Assembly: GCA_900542495.1 (NCBI GenBank)
Contig: UQNW01000017.1
Span: forward strand, 1 to 64,000
Origin: an uncultured Roseburia sp.
Lineage (GTDB): Bacteria > Bacillota > Clostridia > Lachnospirales > Lachnospiraceae
Length of the DNA: 64,000 bases
Direction: 5' to 3'
Below, piece by piece: positions 27,406 to 36,408 of the stretch. The notes below the pieces were generated by a model. The model made no database searches and was not told the origin of the DNA. It worked only from the letters and a program-made list of their open reading frames with translations. A program made the position numbers and the translations under genes. Each line of letters opens with the position of its first letter. Position 1 is the stretch's first letter.

Positions 27406-28683
27406 TTAAGAAGCCTGTTCTAGCTTCTCAACAAGTTGTTTTTCTTCTTTTTCCTCAATTGCAAGGTTTTTCTCTACATCCTCTTTGGTGATCTCGCATC
27501 TGGTAATGCTCTCATCCGATGGAATGTGATACATCAGATCTAAAGTAACTGCTTCCATGATCGCACGTAAACCACGGGCTCCTGTCTTTCTCTCAAGTGC
27601 TTTGTCTACGATCGCCTCCAATGCATCCTGATCAAATTCCAGTCCGACGCCATCTAATTCGAACAATTTCTTGTACTGTTTTACCAGTGCATTCTTCGGT
27701 TCACATAAAATACGGATCAACGCATCTTTGTCTAACATATCCAATGTAACAGTCACCGGAACACGACCAATAAATTCTGGAATCAGTCCGAATTTTACAA
27801 AATCCTGTGGAAGCACATGTTTTAACACTTCTCCCACATTGTACTCATCCCTTGCATGCACCTCGGCATTAAATCCGATAGATTTCTGGTCGAGACGTGT
27901 CTCAATGATCTTCTCTAATCCGTCAAAAGCACCACCGCAGATGAATAAAATGTTGGTGGTATCGATTGGGATCAGTTCCTGCTGCGGATGTTTTCTTCCG
28001 CCCTGTGGTGGAACCGAAGCAACCGTTCCCTCTAAAATCTTAAGTAACGCCTGCTGTACACCCTCACCGGAAACGTCTCTGGTGATGGAAACGTTTTCTG
28101 ATTTCTTTGAGATCTTGTCAATCTCATCAATGTAAATGATGCCATGCTGTGCACGCTCGATATCATAATCTGCTGCCTGGATCAGTTTTAAAAGGATATT
28201 CTCAACATCCTCGCCCACATAACCGGCCTCAGTCAGCGTTGTTGCATCTGCAATGGCAAACGGAACATTCAGCACCCTCGCTAATGTCTGCGCCAGAAGG
28301 GTTTTACCGGAACCGGTTGGTCCGAGCATAAGAATGTTACTCTTCTGCAGTTCCACATCGGAATCTGCTCCTGCCATAATTCTCTTATAATGATTATAAA
28401 CTGCGACGGATAATACTTTTTTCGCCTTGTCCTGCCCGATGACGTACTCGTCTAAAAACGCTTTCATCTCTTCCGGCTTGATCAGGTTGATCTGCTCAGC
28501 AGATTCTACCTGAGTTCCGTCAAATTCGTCGTTCTCTAACTCCTCGTCAATAATCTCGGCGCAAACATCCACACACTCGTCACAAATATAGGCACCGTTT
28601 GGTCCTGCGATCAGTTTGCGAACCTGATCCTGCGTCTTACCGCAAAATGAGCAGCGCAGTCTCTCGTCATTTCTTCCTGCCAT
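27406..28683 (-). CDS. clpX: ATP-dependent Clp protease ATP-binding subunit ClpX
   Basis: AAA+ unfoldase that feeds proteins to ClpP. The 425 residues begin with the zinc-binding domain (Cys11, Cys14, Cys34, Cys37). GPTGSGKT forms Walker A and IIYIDEIDK Walker B; the GFNAEV region and the RKTGARGLR sensor 2 follow. The ClpP-docking loop lies in the KFGLIPEFIGRVPV region, where the usual IGF is replaced by LIP, so the docking tripeptide should be checked. The gene sits 72 bases downstream of clpP. Confidence 0.97.
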   Translation of the reverse strand: MAGRNDERLRCSFCGKTQDQVRKLIAGPNGAYICDECVDVCAEIIDEELENDEFDGTQVESAEQINLIKPEEMKAFLDEYVIGQDKAKKVLSVAVYNHYKRIMAGADSDVELQKSNILMLGPTGSGKTLLAQTLARVLNVPFAIADATTLTEAGYVGEDVENILLKLIQAADYDIERAQHGIIYIDEIDKISKKSENVSITRDVSGEGVQQALLKILEGTVASVPPQGGRKHPQQELIPIDTTNILFICGGAFDGLEKIIETRLDQKSIGFNAEVHARDEYNVGEVLKHVLPQDFVKFGLIPEFIGRVPVTVTLDMLDKDALIRILCEPKNALVKQYKKLFELDGVGLEFDQDALEAIVDKALERKTGARGLRAIMEAVTLDLMYHIPSDESITRCEITKEDVEKNLAIEEKEEKQLVEKLEQAS

Positions 28684-28755
28684 TTTTCATTCTCCAATGT
28701 TCATATTTCTTCCTGCTTTTCCAAAAAGCAGCCTCTCATTGCCCCTGAATTTCTA

Positions 28756-29337
28756 TTAGCGGCTTGTGATCACATTATCGATCAGTCCGTATTCCATTGC
28801 TTCCTGAGCGGACATGTAATGATCTCTCTCTGTGTCCGCTGCGATCACATCATATGGTTTTCCTGTGTTTGCAGCTAAAATTTCATTTAATTTTTTCTTT
28901 GTCTTTAAAATGTTCTCTGCTGCGATCTGAATCTCGGTTGCCTGACCTTTTGCTCCGCCGGATGGCTGGTGGATCATAATCTCTGCATTCGGAAGTGCAA
29001 GTCTCTTGCCCTTTGCTCCGCCTGCAAGTAAAAATGCTCCCATGCTGGCTGCCATACCGATACAGATGGTAGATACATCACATTTGATGTACTGCATCGT
29101 ATCATAAATAGCAAGACCTGCTGTTACCATTCCACCTGGGGAATTGATATATAAATGAATGTCTTTTCCAGGATCCTCGGACTCTAAGAAAAGTAACTGT
29201 GCAACAACAAGGCTTGCTGTTGTCTCATTCACTTCTTCTCCAAGGAAAATAATTCTATCTTTTAATAATCTGGAGTAAATATCGTAATTACGCTCTCCTC
29301 TGCTTGTCTGTTCAATGACGTAAGGTACTAAACTCAT
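28756..29337 (-). CDS. clpP: ATP-dependent Clp protease proteolytic subunit
   Basis: Serine peptidase forming the tetradecameric chamber used by ClpX and other Clp ATPases. Start placed at ATG 29337 (MSLVPYVIEQ), which gives the standard 193 residues; an ATG 27 bases upstream would add nine unusual residues. The catalytic triad is Ser98 (GMAASMG), His123 (MIHQPSGG) and Asp172. It lies between tig and clpX. A candidate promoter on the minus strand upstream has GATAAT as -10 with a weak TTCCAA -35 near 29490. Confidence 0.96.
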   Translation of the reverse strand: MSLVPYVIEQTSRGERNYDIYSRLLKDRIIFLGEEVNETTASLVVAQLLFLESEDPGKDIHLYINSPGGMVTAGLAIYDTMQYIKCDVSTICIGMAASMGAFLLAGGAKGKRLALPNAEIMIHQPSGGAKGQATEIQIAAENILKTKKKLNEILAANTGKPYDVIAADTERDHYMSAQEAMEYGLIDNVITSR

Positions 29338-29577
29338 ATCTCTTACCTGCCCTTTCCTTTTCATAAATATGGTTGGAATCGCACTATGATTGAATCCACA
29401 CTTTTTTCACTATTGCAATATATCGGTCATACACTGCACTGATAAATATTATCCCACAAATGCAGAGACGTTGGAATAGGAAAAAAACATGTTTTATGAA
29501 AAATTAATATCTTGTTCGAATTTTCAAAAAATATTGAACTTTTTTCTCATCAGATGCAATCTGTCATAAATCTCAAA

Positions 29578-29603
29578 CAGACCGGCTCATAAGAGCCAGT
29601 CTG
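29578..29603 (-). terminator. Terminator after tig
   Basis: CAGACCGGCTC and GAGCCAGTCTG form an 11-bp stem with one G-U pair and a 4-base loop. On the minus strand TTTGAGATTT follows, a weak T-tract, so partial read-through into clpP is possible. Confidence 0.7.
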
Positions 29604-29630
29604 TCGTATTTGCTGTACATTGTTCAGAAA

Positions 29631-30968
29631 TTATTCTTCTGTAGCTTCCTCAGCTTCTTTTTCTTTCTTTGTCTTAGCTTTTGCTCTTTCTTTTACATTC
29701 TCCATAATTAAGTCAACTGCTTTTGTCACAGATAAATCTCTCTTAATGGATTCTTTCTCATCTTCTCCTAAGTACTCTTTTAACTTGTCAGCTTCCATTC
29801 CGTACTGAGCTGCCATCTTCTCAATTTCTGCATTGATCTCATCTTCAGAAACTTCGATATTCTCATCTTTTGCGATCTGCTCTAATACAAGGCTGCTCTT
29901 GATACGTGTCTCAGCTTCCGGACGAACCTGCTCTTTTAATCCGTCGATCGTCATACCGGAGAACTGCATGTACTGCTCCATGGAAAGACCACTCTGTGCG
30001 ATTCTCTGTGCGAACTCATTGACCATGTTCTCACACTGTGTATCGATCATAGCTTCCGGGATCTCCATTGTGGATTTGTCGATGATCTTCTTGATTGCTT
30101 CATCTTCTTTTGTACGTTTTGCTTCGTTCTCTTTCTCAACTTCAAGATGTTTTCTTAAGTCTTCTTTGTACTCAGCTAATGTATCAAACTCAGATACTTC
30201 AGAAGCGAACTCATCGTTTAACTCCGGAAGCTCTTTTGTTTTGATCTCGTTGATCTTAACTTTGAATACGGCTGGTTTTCCAGCTAAATCAGCAGCCTGA
30301 TATTTCTCTGGGAAAGTAACGTTAACTTCTACTTCATCCCCTGCATTGTGTCCTACTAACTGATCTTCGAATGTATCGATGAAAGAGTGGGAACCGATCT
30401 CTAATGGATGATTCTCTCCTTTACCTCCTTCAAATGCAACACCGTCAACAAATCCTTCGAAATCGATGACTGCTGTATCACCGTTTGCTACTGGTCTGTC
30501 TGTTACAGTTACAGTTCTGGAGTTCTTCTGCTGCTCTTTCTCAAGTGCTGCTTCTACTTCTTCGTCTGTTACAGTTGTGTCAATCTTAGTTACCTGAACA
30601 CCTTTGTATTTTCCAAGTGTTACTTCTGGTCTTACTGCTACTTCTGCTGTGAAGATGAAAGGTTTTCCAGATTCGATCTGAACAATGTCGATTGTTGGTC
30701 TGGAAACGATGTCCTCTTTGCTCTCTTCCATAGCTGCTGCATAATTATCCTGAATTAAGATGTTTGCTGCTTCTTCATAAAATACAGCTGCACCGTACAT
30801 TTTCTCGATCATAGCTCTTGGAACTTTACCTTTACGGAAACCAGGGATGCTGATTTTGTTCTTCTCTTTCATGTAAGCAGCCTGTAAAGCTTTTTCTACT
30901 TGCTCTGCTGGTACTTCAACAGTAAGTTTTGCCATGTTTTTTTCTAATTTTTCAACCTGTACACTCAT
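29631..30968 (-). CDS. tig: Trigger factor
   Basis: Ribosome-bound chaperone with peptidyl-prolyl isomerase activity that meets nascent chains. The 445 residues carry the ribosome-binding signature GFRKGKVPR near residue 44, the FKBP-type domain at about 150-245 (GDTAVIDFEGFVDG, FPEKY) and the helical C-terminal arms; the end is a lysine- and glutamate-rich tail. AGGAGGAAA precedes the ATG. It heads the protein quality control cluster. Confidence 0.97.
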   Translation of the reverse strand: MSVQVEKLEKNMAKLTVEVPAEQVEKALQAAYMKEKNKISIPGFRKGKVPRAMIEKMYGAAVFYEEAANILIQDNYAAAMEESKEDIVSRPTIDIVQIESGKPFIFTAEVAVRPEVTLGKYKGVQVTKIDTTVTDEEVEAALEKEQQKNSRTVTVTDRPVANGDTAVIDFEGFVDGVAFEGGKGENHPLEIGSHSFIDTFEDQLVGHNAGDEVEVNVTFPEKYQAADLAGKPAVFKVKINEIKTKELPELNDEFASEVSEFDTLAEYKEDLRKHLEVEKENEAKRTKEDEAIKKIIDKSTMEIPEAMIDTQCENMVNEFAQRIAQSGLSMEQYMQFSGMTIDGLKEQVRPEAETRIKSSLVLEQIAKDENIEVSEDEINAEIEKMAAQYGMEADKLKEYLGEDEKESIKRDLSVTKAVDLIMENVKERAKAKTKKEKEAEEATEE

Positions 30969-31054
30969 TATAATGATTTTCCTCCTTATATATATAAAAT
31001 ATCCATGTACATTTCACGCTTAATGCGCTAATCGAGCCACGTCCAAAGTCGCAT

Positions 31055-31125
31055 AAACCCGCGGTTTTTCTGGCTCTGCCTAAAAATGGGCGTACTACGA
31101 CTATCGCAGTCATTCTAGAATTATA
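31055..31125 (-). promoter_or_regulatory. tig upstream region with extended -10 box and repeat motif
   Basis: On the minus strand TGCTATAAT (TATAAT at 31120-31125) is an extended -10 box; no good -35 is seen. Between it and the tig start lies AACCCGCGGTTTTTCTGGCT (31056-31075), one of three similar intergenic motifs in the window. Confidence 0.45.
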
Positions 31126-31155
31126 GCACACACTTTTGCAAAATACCAGTGTTTT

Positions 31156-32220
31156 TTATGGTTTTACGAGGTTTTCTGCGATTTCTGCTCTTTTGCCATG
31201 CAATTTATCATATACGACATTACAAACCACTGTATAAAGAGAGGCAGTCACATTGATTCCAGACCGAAGCAGCAGTGCCATCGGCAGTCCGAATAATGAA
31301 GCTGCAATTGCAAGCGCTCCAAACGTGTTAAAAACCGTCTGCCATTTATATCCGGCAGAATAACCCACGCCGATCCCACCAATAATTCCGATCATACTTC
31401 TTCCTGACTCCGGCAGTATCAGATAAAGGACGAGAAACAGCGCACATCCGGCAATATTAAACACGCCCCTGTCCACCGCCCTCATTTTTCCATCCTCTGT
31501 AAATGGAAGGCAGACTGACATACATGCGATCCCTGCCCACATTGCTCTCGGAAGTCCAAGCAGCGAAACGATCAGCATTGCACTTGAGACGATCAGTGTC
31601 AGTTTCAGATACCATTGATTTCTCGCAGACCGGACATCAAATTCCCGGAATAAATCCTTAAATGTCCTGCGATAAGGTCTGTTTTTCTGATTTTTATAAA
31701 AAACCGCCATGCACACAAGCATTCCCGCCGTAAGTCCGATCACCCGCATCTCAAATGCTCTGCCACTCACATCATATCCATATAAGAGCAGATACCCGAG
31801 CACAAACGTAGAATGATTATGCATAATGACATTGTGGCACCCAAAAATCATAAGAAGCAGGATACAGACACAATTTATAAAAAATGCTCCCACCGGAGAT
31901 GCCATATTTGCCAGTCGCGGGCCAGCCATCATAATCGTAAATATTCCCACAATGGACAACAATCCATGACTCGTCCGTATACCAAAATCAGCCTGTCTCA
32001 GCACAAGCAGTGCCAACAGGACCGTCACTCCTACAACGCTGTTTTCCTGCCCTGTCAATTTTGTATACAATGTGACAACCGCCACACAAAAAGCCATAAC
32101 AAGATATACTTTAAAATTATAGATAAGAATATGACGCCATTTTTCTTTTTTGTCTGTCGTATTTTTGATCAACTGTTTTGAACCGGCAGAACTAAGCTGT
32201 AACTCCTGATAAAATGTCAT
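31156..32220 (-). CDS. FUSC/aromatic acid exporter-like membrane protein
   Basis: A 354-residue membrane protein. Start placed at ATG 32220 (MTFYQELQL) behind AAGGAGA. About ten hydrophobic helices in two clusters (residues 50-185 and 215-335), separated by a short cytoplasmic stretch with KNQKNRPYRRTFKD, match the FUSC layout in which each half carries a conserved membrane bundle. FUSC relatives include AaeB-type exporters, but substrate cannot be assigned. Divergent from a TetR gene that starts 205 bases away and probably regulates it. Confidence 0.72.
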   Translation of the reverse strand: MTFYQELQLSSAGSKQLIKNTTDKKEKWRHILIYNFKVYLVMAFCVAVVTLYTKLTGQENSVVGVTVLLALLVLRQADFGIRTSHGLLSIVGIFTIMMAGPRLANMASPVGAFFINCVCILLLMIFGCHNVIMHNHSTFVLGYLLLYGYDVSGRAFEMRVIGLTAGMLVCMAVFYKNQKNRPYRRTFKDLFREFDVRSARNQWYLKLTLIVSSAMLIVSLLGLPRAMWAGIACMSVCLPFTEDGKMRAVDRGVFNIAGCALFLVLYLILPESGRSMIGIIGGIGVGYSAGYKWQTVFNTFGALAIAASLFGLPMALLLRSGINVTASLYTVVCNVVYDKLHGKRAEIAENLVKP

Positions 32221-32425
32221 TTTGTAGTCTCCTTCTCTTCTCTTTTGAATCTGCAAAGCGAAGAGTACTATACTTCAAAACATAGAGTCTGGCAAGTATA
32301 AAACCTCATTTTAGAAAAATTTTGGAATGTTTACTGTTTTTTCATATAGAAATATTTTCCGGACAGACTTGATTTATGCTAAAATACAATTATTCACAAA
32401 GGTCTGTACAAATGAGGAGAAAACT

Positions 32426-32992
32426 ATGGCAGTCACAAAATCCAACGAAAGAACAAAATATGAGCTGGCAGATGCCATGAAACGCTGTATGAAAACTGCA
32501 CCTGTAGAAAAAATCACTGTGAAGGAAATTGTAGAGGCATGCGGTGTCACAAGACAGACTTTTTACCGTAATTTTCAGGATAAATACGACCTCATCAACT
32601 GGTATTTTGACAAAATTCTCTTAGAATCCTTTGAACATATGGGGGAAGGAAAATCTGTCTATGAAGGTCTTGTAAATAAATTTACCTATATTCAGGAAGA
32701 AAAGCTGTTTTTCAAGGCTGCATTTAAAAACGATGACCAGAATTGTCTGCGCGATCATGATTTCCAGTTGATCACCGCTTTCTATACGGATCAGATTGAA
32801 AGCCGTACCGGCAAAAAGATTTCTCCGCATCTGCAATTTCAATTGGAAATGTATTGTCAGGGTTCTATCTTTATGACTGTCCAATGGGTACTTGGCTGCC
32901 GGAAATGCACACCGGAAGAACTGGCAAGCTCACTGACTGGCGCTATGCCGGCAGAACTGAGTAATGTATTCCGTGAGGTTGGACTGATATAA
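32426..32992 (+). CDS. TetR/AcrR family regulator, DhaS-like C-terminus
   Basis: A 188-residue DNA-binding regulator. Start placed at ATG 32426 (MAVTKSNERTKYE) behind GAGGAGA. The helix-turn-helix covers ITVKEIVEACGVTRQTFYRNFQDKYDL; the C-terminal domain resembles the TetR_C_7 type seen in DhaS-like proteins. It is divergent from the FUSC-like gene, its likely target. The TAA stop is followed after one base by CCGGAG, the left end of palindromic element C. Confidence 0.88.
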   Translation: MAVTKSNERTKYELADAMKRCMKTAPVEKITVKEIVEACGVTRQTFYRNFQDKYDLINWYFDKILLESFEHMGEGKSVYEGLVNKFTYIQEEKLFFKAAFKNDDQNCLRDHDFQLITAFYTDQIESRTGKKISPHLQFQLEMYCQGSIFMTVQWVLGCRKCTPEELASSLTGAMPAELSNVFREVGLI

Positions 32993-32993
32993 A

Positions 32994-33321
32994 CCGGAGT
33001 TTAACGGACGTAGTGTTGCAGATTCTGTGGTGCGATTATAGATTGTGAAGGGCAGATATAAGCGTCCTCTCGCAAGTCGTGATTTTATCGGTTTATGAAA
33101 AGAAAAACGGTACAGACGAAATATGATGTTCCTGTTCGCCGGGCATTCCGATAAGCCTCTAAAGAGTCTTATCTCCATGGCTCACAAAGGAAATCATATT
33201 TGTCTGTACCGTTTTTCTTTCATTTACGCTGTGAATGACTAGTGAGAGGACGCTTATACATGCCCAATTTACGCTATGAACCGCACCACAAAATCTGCAA
33301 TTTACGTTATGGAACTCACGG
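32994..33321. repeat. Palindromic element C (family 1), left half of a composite
   Basis: Begins CCGGAG one base after the TetR stop codon. Long arms pair as in elements A and B, for example ACGGTACAGAC with GTCTGTACCGT, and the tip carries GATAAG...CTTATC. The right end reads CTCACGG in place of CTCCGG. Closely related to element B over its whole length. Confidence 0.85.
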
Positions 33322-33358
33322 TTATGGGATGAGTGCCTATAAAGGAGGTGTCGACTAA

Positions 33359-33421
33359 ATTCAGTCATTCTCAATGCCTTGCGATTTGCCGATGATAAAG
33401 GGCACACCTCCCGGAGTTTAA
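33359..33421 (+). other. Mini-ORF region of the second composite, start lost
   Basis: Counterpart of 20675-20731. In the same frame it reads IQSFSMPCDLPMIKGTPPGV then TAA, but the first codon is ATT. GGAGGTGT (upstream) and ACACCTCC (33404-33411) can pair over eight bases. It lies between palindromes C and E. Confidence 0.35.
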
Positions 33422-33773
33422 GCTTTGATTACTGCCGCTTGTAACCTGGATTGACGGATTTTCACAATCTGGATATTGCATGCCACACAGTCTTGGCTTA
33501 ATAAAAAATAGAACTGATTTGTTTTCAGGATTTTGGGAGCGGCCGGTTCTTAGAAAGCAGACATTGCGATTTCAAAAGCCAATGTAATTGGATTTTGAAA
33601 TCACGATGGATGCTTTCTTAGTACCGCTGCCAGCGACAACAAGCGGAAGCGCTCCTGAAAACAAACAGTTCTATTTTTTATATTTCTATGCACTTTGTTG
33701 GCATGCAATACGACATAACCTTAGGAAATCCGTAACACCACCTACAAGCGGCAGTTCATACGTTAAACTCCGG
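33410..33773. repeat. Palindromic element E (family 2) with a palindrome nested in its loop
   Basis: Ends CCCGGAG and CTCCGG; the latter lies one base from the TAA stop of fucO (minus strand). Arms match element D: CTGCCGC...GCGGCAG, GCATGC, AAAAAATAGAACTG with CAGTTCTATTTTTT. The loop holds about 95 extra bases (33540-33640) that form a separate hairpin, AGAAAGCA...TGCTTTCT with an inner GATTTCAAAA/TTTTGAAATC stem. Confidence 0.83.
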
Positions 33774-33774
33774 T

Positions 33775-34920
33775 TTACATTAATTTACGGAACAATGCCT
33801 TTAAGTCCTCCACACTTGCATCTTTTGGATTACCTGGTGCGCATGCATCTGCATGTGCAGACTCAGCGAGGAAGTCTAAATCTTCTTCTTTCAAAGCTTC
33901 CAGTTTTGTTGGAATACCAACATCAATGGATAATTTCTGTACAGCTTCCACTGCTGCCTTGCGGTATTCTTCTACAGACATATTATCTACGCCTTCTACT
34001 CCCATTGCACGGGCGATCTCGCGGTATTTTTCACCTGTGCATTCTGCATTATACTCCATAACGATTGGAAGCATCATCGCACATGCAACTCCGTGTGGTG
34101 TATCATAAACAGCACCTAATGTATGAGCCATGGAATGTGCGATTCCAAGTCCTACATTTGAGAATCCCATTCCTGCAATATACTGTCCAAGTGCCATGCC
34201 TTCACGACCTTCTTTTTCATTGGCAACTGCACTTCTTAAAGATCTGGAAATAATTTCAATAGCTTTTAAGTGGAACATATCTGTCATTTCCCATGCAGCT
34301 TTTGTTGTGTATCCTTCAATGGCATGTGTCAAAGCGTCCATACCGGTAGAAGCCGTTAATCCCTTTGGCATGGAAGACATCATATCTGGATCTACGATTG
34401 CGATGATCGGCATATCATGTGGATCTACGCAGACAAATTTTCTCTTTCTCTCAACATCTGTGATAACATAGTTGATGGTAACCTCTGCTGCTGTACCTGC
34501 TGTTGTTGGTACTGCGATGATCGGTACACAAGGTTTCTTTGTAGGAGCAACGCCCTCAAGACTTCTTACATCTTCAAACTCAGGGTTTGCAATGATGATA
34601 CCGATTGCTTTGGAAGTATCCATGGAAGAACCGCCACCGATTGCTACCAGATAATCTGCTCCTGATTTTTTGAAAGCTTCTACGCCGTGTTTTACATTCT
34701 CGATTGTTGGGTTTGCTTTGATATCTGAATAGATTTCATAAGCAAGACCGTTTTTGTCAAGAACATCTGTTACTTTCTTTGTTACCCCAAATTTGATCAG
34801 ATCCGGATCTGAACATACAAAAGCTTTTTTGAAGTCATGTGCTTTTGCTTCGTTTGCGATCTCCTCGATCGCACCTGCTCCGTGATAAGATGTTTCGTTT
34901 AACATAATTCTGTTTGCCAT
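33775..34920 (-). CDS. fucO: Iron-containing alcohol dehydrogenase, lactaldehyde reductase type
   Basis: Group III metal-dependent dehydrogenase that reduces L-lactaldehyde to 1,2-propanediol with NADH, a step of fucose and rhamnose fermentation. The 381 residues match FucO in length (383). NAD site GGGSSMD at 95-101; metal ligands Asp195, His199, His262 and His276 align with those of E. coli FucO. AAGGAGAAG precedes the ATG. It is a single gene here without other fucose genes, so another small aldehyde or alcohol as substrate is possible. The promoter region holds a 14-base palindrome. Confidence 0.9.
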   Translation of the reverse strand: MANRIMLNETSYHGAGAIEEIANEAKAHDFKKAFVCSDPDLIKFGVTKKVTDVLDKNGLAYEIYSDIKANPTIENVKHGVEAFKKSGADYLVAIGGGSSMDTSKAIGIIIANPEFEDVRSLEGVAPTKKPCVPIIAVPTTAGTAAEVTINYVITDVERKRKFVCVDPHDMPIIAIVDPDMMSSMPKGLTASTGMDALTHAIEGYTTKAAWEMTDMFHLKAIEIISRSLRSAVANEKEGREGMALGQYIAGMGFSNVGLGIAHSMAHTLGAVYDTPHGVACAMMLPIVMEYNAECTGEKYREIARAMGVEGVDNMSVEEYRKAAVEAVQKLSIDVGIPTKLEALKEEDLDFLAESAHADACAPGNPKDASVEDLKALFRKLM

Positions 34921-34956
34921 AATAACTCTTCTCCTTTTTTCAATCTGTTGTTAATA

Positions 34957-34970
34957 AGTTTTCGAAAACT
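34957..34970 (-). promoter_or_regulatory. Perfect 14-base palindrome upstream of fucO
   Basis: AGTTTTCGAAAACT lies 37-50 bases before the fucO ATG, within the leader. A nearby pair AACATACATA...TATGTT (34980-35011) forms a second stem. It is a candidate operator; no cognate regulator gene is adjacent. Confidence 0.45.
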
Positions 34971-35097
34971 GAAATCCATTAACATACATACCCTTTTCCC
35001 CTTGTATGTTATTTTTTTCACATTTTCTACTTCCTATTGTAGCAAAAGAATTTAGAAAAGATAAGTTACAAACATCTAAAAATGTAACAACTATTCA

Positions 35098-35832
35098 TCA
35101 AACCTGTACCATCAGCACGCCTTCTTTCCCTGCCGGAAGTTCTTCTTTTATCTGCCCATCCAAAAAACAGACGGCACCGCCTTTTGCCAATTCTTCTTCA
35201 TTTCCACTGAAACAAACTGAATTTACAAGTAAAACCTGCCCGCCAATTTTCTTGCTTTGTGCGGCATACTCATACTTCATTTCCGTATTCCATTCTTTCG
35301 CCGGAAAATCTGTGTATACAGGCCAGAGCACCACATCCGCTCGAAGTTTCTTTATCTGCATGACACTTTTCTCATCCCACAAATCGCCGCAAAGACCAAT
35401 TGAAAATGTTTTTCCCAGATATTCAAATTTTGTAAACATATCTCCTTCTGCGTAATGTTCATCCGCAAAAGATTCCCTCCAGCCTTTTGACACCCTGCGA
35501 AACAGATTTAAAATATTTCCATCTGCACCGATGGTAAGCTGACTGCTGTAAATTTTATCCTCCGCTTTCTCTAGGAATCCAAAAGACACTGCCAGTGCAT
35601 TCTCTTCTGCTGCCTTCCGTATCATCTGAATATTACTGTCAGAGACAGATAATGCCATATGCTGATCTGTTTCATACTTCCAGTCCAAGACCTCAAAGCC
35701 CTGTAAAAAGGTTTCACCAAATAAAATCAGCTCCGCTTTTCCACTGTTTTCTTTCAGACATTTTAAAATTTTATTTCTATTATATTCTATATCCCGCTCA
35801 TAAAATCCAACTGCTGCCAGTGCTATTTTCAT
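35098..35832 (-). CDS. Carbon-nitrogen hydrolase (nitrilase superfamily)
   Basis: A 244-residue hydrolase of the nitrilase/amidase fold. The catalytic Glu-Lys-Cys set is visible as Glu40 (LFGETF), Lys116 (RRVSKGW) and Cys148 (GLCGDLW). Substrate is unknown; the small size fits omega-amidase or N-carbamoyl-type members. The ATG overlaps the stop of the histidine phosphatase gene (ATGA), so the two are coupled. Last gene of a three-gene operon. Confidence 0.85.
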   Translation of the reverse strand: MKIALAAVGFYERDIEYNRNKILKCLKENSGKAELILFGETFLQGFEVLDWKYETDQHMALSVSDSNIQMIRKAAEENALAVSFGFLEKAEDKIYSSQLTIGADGNILNLFRRVSKGWRESFADEHYAEGDMFTKFEYLGKTFSIGLCGDLWDEKSVMQIKKLRADVVLWPVYTDFPAKEWNTEMKYEYAAQSKKIGGQVLLVNSVCFSGNEEELAKGGAVCFLDGQIKEELPAGKEGVLMVQV

Positions 35833-36392
35833 TTACATATTTCCTTTTTTTCCTCAAACGAAAACTCCGTCACGCTGCAATTTGGCACTCCAAATGCCGC
35901 ATACTCCTCATTTGTCATGTCCTTAAAATACGACTGCACCACTCGTGCGATCCCATTGTGCGCCACCAGTATGTAGGTCTTATCCTGCTGCTCCTTTAGC
36001 TCATCCAGCAGATTATAAATGCGCTGTGCCAGTTCAAACATGGATTCTCCATTGCCATAGCGGTTCAAAAAATCTTTCTTTGCCTTTAAAAATTCCGGCG
36101 CATTGCGCGGTGAAGTCCCCTCCCACACGCCAAAATTCTGCTCGATGAGCCTCGGTTCCATATGTGCCGGGATTCCTGTCATCCCACTGATATGTTTTGC
36201 AGTGTCTGCCGCCCGAAGCAGTGGAGAATATAAAATTTCATCTGCCTTGATCCCCTCTGCCACGATCTTTTTCCCGGTTTCCTCCGCCTGTTCATGACCT
36301 CTCTTCGTGAGCGGAATATCTGTTCTTCCGCAAATTTTGTCTGCTACATTCCATTCGCTTTCGCCATGTCGTACAAAATACAATTTACTCAT
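35829..36392 (-). CDS. Histidine phosphatase family protein
   Basis: Phosphoglycerate mutase-like phosphatase of 187 residues. Start placed at ATG 36392 (MSKLYFVRHGESEWN) with AGGAG upstream. The RHG motif (residues 8-10) supplies the phosphorylated histidine; a second catalytic histidine is in VAHNG. The EQNFGVWEG segment is typical of the broad-specificity or cobalamin-pathway phosphatases. No cobalamin genes are nearby, so a general phosphatase is more likely. Middle gene of the operon. Confidence 0.88.
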   Translation of the reverse strand: MSKLYFVRHGESEWNVADKICGRTDIPLTKRGHEQAEETGKKIVAEGIKADEILYSPLLRAADTAKHISGMTGIPAHMEPRLIEQNFGVWEGTSPRNAPEFLKAKKDFLNRYGNGESMFELAQRIYNLLDELKEQQDKTYILVAHNGIARVVQSYFKDMTNEEYAAFGVPNCSVTEFSFEEKKEICK

Positions 36393-36408
36393 TTTTCTGC
36401 TCCTGATG

